Below are positions 23,701 to 32,700 of a stretch of DNA of 64,000 bases, piece after piece. Source of the DNA: Tiliqua scincoides (taxonomy: Eukaryota > Chordata > Lepidosauria > Squamata > Scincidae); NCBI RefSeq assembly GCF_035046505.1, contig NC_089822.1, forward strand, positions 213,586,419-213,650,418, in the 5' to 3' direction. The notes beneath the pieces are model-generated. The model was not told where the DNA came from, made no database searches, and worked only from the letters and a program-made list of their open reading frames with translations. The position numbers and the translations under genes were made by a program. Position 1 is the stretch's first letter; the number at the start of each line of letters is the position of its first letter.

Positions 23701-26700
23701 AGAGAAGATTTGGAATCCTTTCTAACTGCAATCACACCTACTGTTTGTCCTGTATCCGCCAATGGAGAGGTGTCAAGCAGTTTGAGAATCCCATCATAAA
23801 GTAAGTTCCTAGAGCTTAAAGTTCTTATGGAATGGACAATAGGGTATCTGCTTAGTATTTTTGTTTTTTCCACAGTACAGCAGTACAATACAGTGGGCCC
23901 TCTGTATCCTTGGGAGATCCATTCCTGGATCCCTGCAGATACAGATTTCTGTGGATGTGGAAAACCCTTAAAGGACCTCCCGAACATAACCAGAAATGCC
24001 TGCTGGTTGCGTCCGGAAGATTTTCTCCCCCAAACTTCAGAACATGTCCAGGCACAATTGGGAGACCCTTCTGGTTGCATCCAGGAGGTCTTTGCAGCCC
24101 TTCAGTCATGGGATTGGCACCCATATTAAATCAATGGGTGCTGAACCCGCAGATGAGAAGGACACACTGAACTTTGACTTTTGTCACTTTACTCTTTCAG
24201 CTATTTTCAATTATAACCATGTTTCAGATGTCATCCACATGCTTTCCTCTTCCATCTGATCATTACCACAGTCTCACAAGGTCCCAGCAGGGGATGGCGA
24301 CACAAAATGAAATACTTGGTCTTGCCTGAAGTATTGAGTTTATTTTGGCCACCATTCTTTGAATATGCGCTCTCTTCCTGAAGCCACTATGTTCAATTTT
24401 AGGGTTATCTGAAACAATCAATGACTTCCTTAAAACATTTTAGGAAATAATCATTTATACTACAAATGGTATGGAACTGTGACTTAATATTTGCTCTGCA
24501 AATTAATAATAGAAAAATGGAATAAAGCACTTTTGAGGGAAGTGCAGGTCCTATGATGGCTTATTTAAAGTAAATAAATAAAATAAAATGAAACTTTGGA
24601 GGACAGCAAAAACAATTAAAGACTGAAGGTACAAGGTATTTGATGATCTGTCTTCAATTAAGAGTTGCTGAAAGAGAACAAATGGTTATTCCTTCCCTAG
24701 ACTAAGATAAAAGGAAGATAAACTCAGGTAAGTATTGGTTTGGTCCTGATTTGTTGGTATAGACCATTGTAGCGGTCCTGAACCCACTTCCTGGGTTACT
24801 GACCTCAACTCCTTTTCAACTCCTTTTCAAAAAGACAGGAGGAAAGACTGGATGGGCTGGGGAGTGCCTAGCGCCTTTGTAACAAACAATCAACATGGGT
24901 TATCAATAATTCCCCACTTTAAATAATATGATCCCCCCACATTCATAACCCATAAAAAGGCCATTTAGACAAATACCAGAGAAGCATATTAACATTCACA
25001 GGTTCTGAACCATTCTCCTAGCTAAGATGATGATGATTCTTCCTCTTTTGCCCTTTCCTTTATACTCCAACTAATCAACTACCCCATCCCTCCCTTCAGT
25101 AATCCCAGCCTTACACCAGCTGAGCATAATAACCACAACTTCACAAACCCAGTCAAGATCTTAAAGGGCCAGTACATTACAACCACCTTATCCTGTAAGA
25201 TCTTTATACCTGGGAGTTTGACAAAAGATTGACTAAGATCACATCATAGAGATGGTTCAGACTTTCTGGATCTTCACAAGTAAAAGGAGGGTGCATTTAA
25301 AGAGCCTTGGAAGACTTACTATCCTGTCCTGTAATTGCCCTTCAGAATTGTTTTTCGTGCTCTTTGAGTTGGGTGAAACATACATTTTTCATTATTCACT
25401 CCAGGTCCTGTCCAGAGTGTCGCGTGATATCGGAGTTTGTAATTCCCAGTGAGTATTGGGTAGAAGACGAGACCAAAAAGAATGAGTTAATTGAAGCATT
25501 TAAGCAGGGGGTCGGGTAAGTATGATTTGATTTAGTTGAGAACAAAAATGTTTAATAGGAAAAGAGAATTCATATGGCTCTGTTGAGGTCTCGCTCTAGA
25601 TCAGTGTGCAGTGAGACTTCTGTGAGTAAGGCCACAATCCTAACCAACATTTCAGCACTGACATAAGGGCAATGCAACTCCGAGATGAGGGAAGGAACAT
25701 TGCCTTAGCTTGAGGAGGCCTTTGTGGCTGCCCCCAACTGCAGGATGCAGCACATGCCCCACTGGCACAGCTATGCCAGTGCTGGAAAGAGGGTTAGGAT
25801 AGTGTCCTAAATCTGCCAGCAGTTTATTTAATTTGTAAAATGTGGCAGTCATTGGAATGAAAGACCTGCTTTGTGCTGGAGGAATTGGTTAATGGATTGA
25901 TGGCATGTATATATTTATCAGGGGATTTTTATACTGTTTTTGCCTCTGAAATAGCTGATTATAAAAGAAAAATACAGTAGCTCAATAAAATCCATACAAT
26001 ACATCTAAAAACATAATATCAGATAGCAAATAAATAAAATAGTTGCCAAAAAACCCCATAAGACTCAGGAATTGCAAACCAACTTAGGGGCACAACTTAA
26101 CTAAATGCCTGTGTAAACAAAAAAGTTTATCAGGATTTTATTCCGGATTATGTATCCTAAATAAAAAATAAATCCCCAAAGCTTTTTCCAAATCTTGTAG
26201 GGTGAAAGCTTCAGTGTTCCTCTGACAAATGGTGTCTATCTGCCTTTGAGAAAGCTCATGGCTCAGATTTGAAAGTGTTCAAGTATCAAAGGTTTCCTGC
26301 TTTTTAAAAAATCTTGTCATTCTTCATTTTTTAATATTTCTTGAACAGGGAATTAAAATAAGTATAATTTTAATAAAAATCTATAAATATAGTTTGGGTG
26401 GGATCAACTTTAAACATTAGAAAGAAAAACATAAACAACCATGAAATTACAGAAGTTGTTTTGTTAAATTAATGAGAATCAGGGATAGAAAATGTTTTGA
26501 TTGTCAGGGGATCTCAAAGAAGACATGTATGCCTCCAGGAGTAATTCCAGGTGTTTGCATACACCTGAGACAAAATGTTGCATTTGTGCAACTTTTGGAC
26601 TTTACAGGATTCAGAAAGGCCATGTGTTTGGAATTGGAGCTGTCACAGAATGCTGCTTTGACCCGGAAACATTACAGATGCATAAGAGGATTCACAGCAC

Positions 26701-29700
26701 ACTTCCATGCATGTCTTCCCAGAAGGAGGTCCCGTTGGCCAGCAGGACTTACTGCTTCCCTAGAAGTATATAAGACTACAGGCATGCCCTTGTATATCCC
26801 CACGGTCAAGTGAAACTGCATCTACTAGTGAATGCCCCCCCCCCACCCTCCGGAGGTAAGGGGAGCTCTGCTTCCCTCACCTCAGGAAGGTCTTCTGAGC
26901 CCAACAGAGGCTGCACTCGTCCAATCACAGCCTCTGCCAGACTCAGAATAAAGCTTAGAGTAAAAAAAACAAAAACACAACTTCCAGTTTTTCAAAATGA
27001 AAACATTTTAATGTCTTATAAGGCATTTAGGGCCCCGGGAACTTATAAGGCATTAAAAACATCACATCCAATTAAAACAAAAAACCAGAAGTCATGTTTT
27101 TTTTCCACACGAAGCTTCATTCTGAGCTTGGCAGAGGCTTCAGGCAGACACGCAAGGCCTCTGCTGAGCTCAGAAGACCCTCCAGAGGCAAGGTGAGTGA
27201 AATTCTCACCTCTAGAGGGGATACGTGGGGGGGGGGTGTCGTACACCCAATCGGCGGATACGGGATCAATGAATTCCAGGGGCCCCCCTGTATAAGGGAT
27301 TCCAAACACATGTTAGACCTTCAGGAAAACTGTTTCTCTGTGTTATACTGACTCATGTGTAATTTGATCTGAGGTACTTGAGCAGTTTAATTGTTCACTT
27401 TCAGCATCCCTCAGCATCAGCACCATGACTTTATGTCTGAGGTGCTGATTTTGAAATGCTTATAAAAATCATATACAGAAACAGTTCTCACCTCAGCATC
27501 CCAAAAAATTCTCAGTAAAAAACATCCTTTTTCTTTCACTGAGCACACGGCTCTAGCTGTTGCTAAGTCTTGCAGAGCATGGCAGTGGGAGGTACATCTG
27601 TGAACTTTGGATACCCTATAAATAGCTGGAGAAGGAACCTATTTTTCAGCTGGTTGTTGCAAGGCTTACAAAGCGTAATGAGGGGACTTCATAGGAAGGG
27701 TAGCTAATGACTTTTGAGTACCCTATAAATAAGTTGGAGAAAAAAACCTATATTTCCCAGGGAGCTAGCTTTTGCAAGGCTTGGGAGGCCTGCCTTGTAG
27801 GCTGAGCAGAAAGCAACCTCATTGACTTGTGAACACTTCTAAGTACCTGGTACTTGGTTATCGAAATCATCAGTAAAATACAACAGATATCTATCTTTTC
27901 CATGGAGCTGGTTGTCCCAAGTGTCTTGGGAAGTTTCACAGGAGGGATAGCTAATGATCTTTGAGCATCCTGAAAATAGCTGGAAACATATGAAGAATGA
28001 AGTTGCAGATCTCTTGACTAAGGTATGCAACTTGTCCCTCAAAACGGCCACGGTGCCAGAAGATTGGAGGATAGCAAATGTCACGCCTATTTTTAAAAAG
28101 GGAAAGAGGGGGGACCCGGGAAACTATAGGCCGGTCAGCCTAACATCCATACCGGGTAAGATGGTGGAATGCCTCATCAAAGATAGGATCTCAAAACACA
28201 TAGATGAACAGGCTTTGCTGAGGGAGAGTCAGCATGGCTTCTGTAAGGGTAAGTCTTGCCTCACGAACCTTATAGAATTCTTTGAAAAGGTCAATAGGCA
28301 TGTGGATTTGGGAGAACCCATGGACATTATATATCTGGACTTTCAGAAGGCGTTTGACACAGTCCCTCACCAAAGGCTACTGAAAAAACTCCACAGTCAG
28401 GGAATTAGAGGACAGGTCCTCTTGTGGATTGAGAACTGGTTGGAGGCCAGGAAGCAGAGAGTGGGTGTCAATGGGCAATTTTCACAGTGGAGAGAGGTGA
28501 AAAGCGGTGTGCCCCACGGATCTGTTCTGGGACCAGTGCTTTTCAACCTCTTCATAAATGACCTGGAGACAGGGTTGAGCAGTGAAGTGGCTAAGTTTGC
28601 AGACGACACCAAACTTTTCCGAGTGGTGAAGACCAGAAGTGATTGTGAGGAGCTCCAGAAGGATCTGTCCAGACTGGTAGAATGGGCAGCAAAATGGCAG
28701 ATGCGCTTCAATGTCAGTAAGTGTAAAGTCATGCACGTTGGGGCAAAAAATCAAAACTTTAGATATAGGCTGATGGGTTCTGAGCTGTCTGTGACAGATC
28801 AGGAGAGAGATCTTGGGGTGGTGGTGGACAGGTCGATGAAAGTGTCGACCCAATGTGCGGCGGCAGTGAAGAAGGCCAATTCTATGCTTGGGATCATTAG
28901 GAAGGGTATTGAGAACAAAACGGCTAGTATTATTATGCTGTTGTACAAATCGATGGTAAGGCCACACCTGGAGTATTGAGTCCAGTTCTGGTCGTCGCAT
29001 CTCAAAAAAGACATAGTGGAAATGGAAAAGGTGCAAAAGAGAGCGACTAAGATGATTACGGGGCTGGGTCACCTTCCTTATGAGGAAAGGCTATGGCGTT
29101 TGGGCCTCTTCAGCCTAGAAAAGAGATGCCTGAGTGGGGACATGATTGAGACATACAAAATTATGCAGGGGGTGGACAGAGTGGATAGGGAGATGCTCTT
29201 TACACTCTCACATAATACCAGAACCAGGGGACATCCACTAAAATTGAGTGTTGAGCGGGTTAGGACAGACAAAAGAAAATATTTATTTACTCAGCGTGTG
29301 GTCGGTCTGTGGAACTCCTTGCCACAGGATGTGGTGCTGGCGTCTACCCTAGACGCCTTTAAAAGGGGATTGGACAAGTTTCTGGAGGAAAAATCCATTA
29401 CGGGGTACAAGCCATGATGTGTATGCGCAACCTCCCAATTTTAGAAATGGGTTATGTCAGAATGCCAGATGCAAGGGAGGGCACCAGGATGAGGTCTCTT
29501 GTTATCTGGTGTGCTCCCTGGGGCATTTGGTGGGCCGCTGTGAGATACAGGAAGCTGGACTAGATGGGTCTATGGCCTGATCCAGTGGGGTTGTTCTTAT
29601 GTTCTTATATTTTAGGGGGAAAAAACAGTTCTTTTCCCCATGGAATAATTACAGCTTCAGTACCACACACTCTCAGCATCAGTACTCACACACCTTCAGC

Positions 29701-32700
29701 TGTCCGAGGTGTTGATGCTGAGGGGTGCATCTTATAATCATAACCAAAATCACTTCATTGAAACTCTGTGTCCTTGTCTGACTGAGATAGAGTTAGTCTG
29801 AGAGTCTTTTCAGCTGTCCTGGCCAAGTTTCTTATCTCTCCATCAGGTGTGAATAGAGCTGTAGAGCACCTAAGGCCTGAAGCGAATCCCTGCAACTTTT
29901 ACTGAGTCTCTCCCATGATCAACTCACATAGTTATTCACATCTAACTACTGTACCAGCAGAAACCAAAAGAACAAGAGATGAGCAAAGCATGCAGAAACA
30001 TGACTGAATATGCTTGAAATGGCTTGAACCCTGTAAGTCCCAAAGTTGCATAAAAGCAACATTTACAGGCATTTGCCTATTTCTGAAACATTCCAATTAA
30101 AGTGAATTACAAAGTCTAGTCTCTGAACCTTCAATGCATACAGAACAGATTTTTAATTTCAGTGGGGAGGGGACACTGAATGGTCAGAGCACTAGTGGTA
30201 CAATGGCTCTCAGTGAACTCCCCCATGCTCAAAATGTGGTATTTCTAAAGATCTGAAAAAATTTAAAGAACAAGTTTCATCCCTTTACTGTCAAAAGTAA
30301 AAAAAAAAATAAATCGAATCAGAACAACGAGTCTAACTACCTTTTCTACACTCGTATATTAATGTTGCTTTTATGCAACCTGAGCCCATATGGGTTAAAA
30401 TGGGTAATCGTCTCACATCAGACTACTTCAGCTGCTATTGCACCTGAAAATCTGGTGGACAAAACTGGGAAAGGTAACCTCCACACTCCTGGCCCAAGTA
30501 GATCTCTGTCATGCATGCCAGGTCAGTCTGCTCACCCAGAATAGGATTCTAGATAGCACAGGTTTTGTTATTTATCAACCTGAAATTGAGCAGCAGCATT
30601 TTAAAGTCCAGAGGGCTGTTGCTGCACTTACCCAGCTGGGAGACATGTACATTGATTTCGAATCGTGTCCCTTTTCCACAAGTCAATAACTTGGTTCAAA
30701 TGCAGTGCTAAATCATGGTTTGAAGGTTTGTGAACAAGCCTCCCTCTTCCCTCCACAGTGTTTGTGCAAACCAGAATTAGTTTGCTCCACTCAGATGAAA
30801 TGCCAAGTTCAAGAAGGAAAGTGGGAACAACGTGTGGCATTTTTCCAGCCCTCCCTTTTGAGAACACGGGGTCCCACCCAGCCCAGTGTCTTTGTGTTCT
30901 GTTGCCTCAGAGAGGTGTGTCTCCGTCCTTCAAATGTTATTGTCAGTTCTGGTTATGGCTGGGGTGTTCACCCACCCTGTCAGGCTTTGGTTTTCCTAAC
31001 AATCCTCCAGTTGGCCAAGGCAGCCCTGCTTGCATTTTCTTAAAGCACATGATAAAAATGAATGTTGACAACTGGAAACGTCTTTTTTGCTTGGTGTCAT
31101 ATTACATTCAGGGAGACTTAGATGTCATAGTGGGGGTAGGACTGTGGAGCAGATTGAGACCACATAGTTGAGGCGTACAGTTTCTGTTGGGTTTCACCTC
31201 AAGTCTTTGAGAGCCTGGCAGTGTCTCCACTACTGTATATTTGCAGAGCTTGCAATTTTCTGGGCTGATTCTTCATACACATGTATAGAAGTTTACAGCC
31301 TTTGTTCTGAGATTAATGAAGTGCAACATGTGGAAATATTTTTGACTGTGTGTTTAGGTTGCAACTTGGTTATACAGCATCAGATCATAAATTATTCCAA
31401 GAATAGTTTTCTGTAGCATTGCAAAGGGGCCTTGGTTTTCATCCTATGACCTTCTGCAAAAAAATTTATAGGGCAGTTTAAAAGAATTCTGTTGTCATAT
31501 CTTTCCTAGCAAACCTTTTAAGCGCAAGTATTTTAGCTTAAACATTGTATTCGGACTGCAAGTAGCAAATCTCTGATGGAAGAGACTGTGTGTGGCATTT
31601 TGACCAAACTGCCAGATTGGAAACTTTTAGACTTTTGCTTTGTTCTTGTGTACAGGCAGCTGTAACTGTTACCCTGCACATGCCTGATCTTGTCTGATCT
31701 CGGAAGCTAAGCAGGGTCAGGCCTGGTTAGTACTTGGATGGGAGACTGTCTGGAAATACCGGGTGCTGTAGGCTTATACCAGTCTTTCGACACTGAAGGT
31801 TGCCAACCATGCCAACCAAGTAGGAAACTTAAAGAAAAAACAAAATAGAAAGTGAAGAGTTTTAATTTTATGTGACCTAACAGTGAATTATATATATATT
31901 CTACATAATCTGTTTAGCATTTGGTCGAATGCATGTTGCATCTAACCAAATGTCAGCTGTGTGATTCTGTGACCTTCACTGTTGATCTCTAAAATGTTAT
32001 GTTTGTTTCTGAGGGGGTGAAGCTTTTGTTGTTTACATTGTGTTGCTTCGTGTTTATGCTTATCAGTCACATCAGAGGCTGTGCTATTAATATATCTGGA
32101 GCTGAAATCTGCAGCTGCTGATCAGAGCAAGCAGCTTGGCACTCTGCTCTGATTACAACCTGTCTAATCAAATATTCCTGTAGAAAATCCAAGCGTGAGG
32201 ACTCCAGAAACAAACCAAGGAGGGGGCTGTTTGCATTGGGCAGTAAACCACTTTGTGAACTTTTTTTTTGTGTGCTGAAAAATGGTATATAACTATTTAT
32301 TAATAATAATCCTACGATCTTAAACTGTTTGCAGTAGGATCCTGGGGGGGGGGGATGGGACTAATTATCAAAATTCACATTTAATTTCTGTCTTGCTGGA
32401 AAAACTTAAAAATTCATGTATGTAAGTGGGTTTGTGATTTCCTCAACTTTACTAGTGTTTTTTCACATGGTGTCAAGTTAAAATCCTCCTCAGTACTGCA
32501 GTAAGTGCAACTCCCTGTAGATTTCTTGAGAGATCTGTCGTGCAAACTCTAATTTAATTAAAGTTGTGGCCTTCATTTCTCAGAACAATGAGTTTCTTCA
32601 GTGCCTAGTAATGGAAGGTGCAAGAGGGCGCTCCTGTTGCATAATGGTCTTAGATCATTCTCGCAGCTGAATTACTATGAATGTCTAATGGCTCAGATCA

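Noticed and set aside
31656-31775. A functional 5S rRNA gene
   Set aside because: The first 16 bases and several stem positions differ from vertebrate 5S, it is a single copy in an intron, and it is fused to a LINE 3' tail, so a SINE is the better reading.
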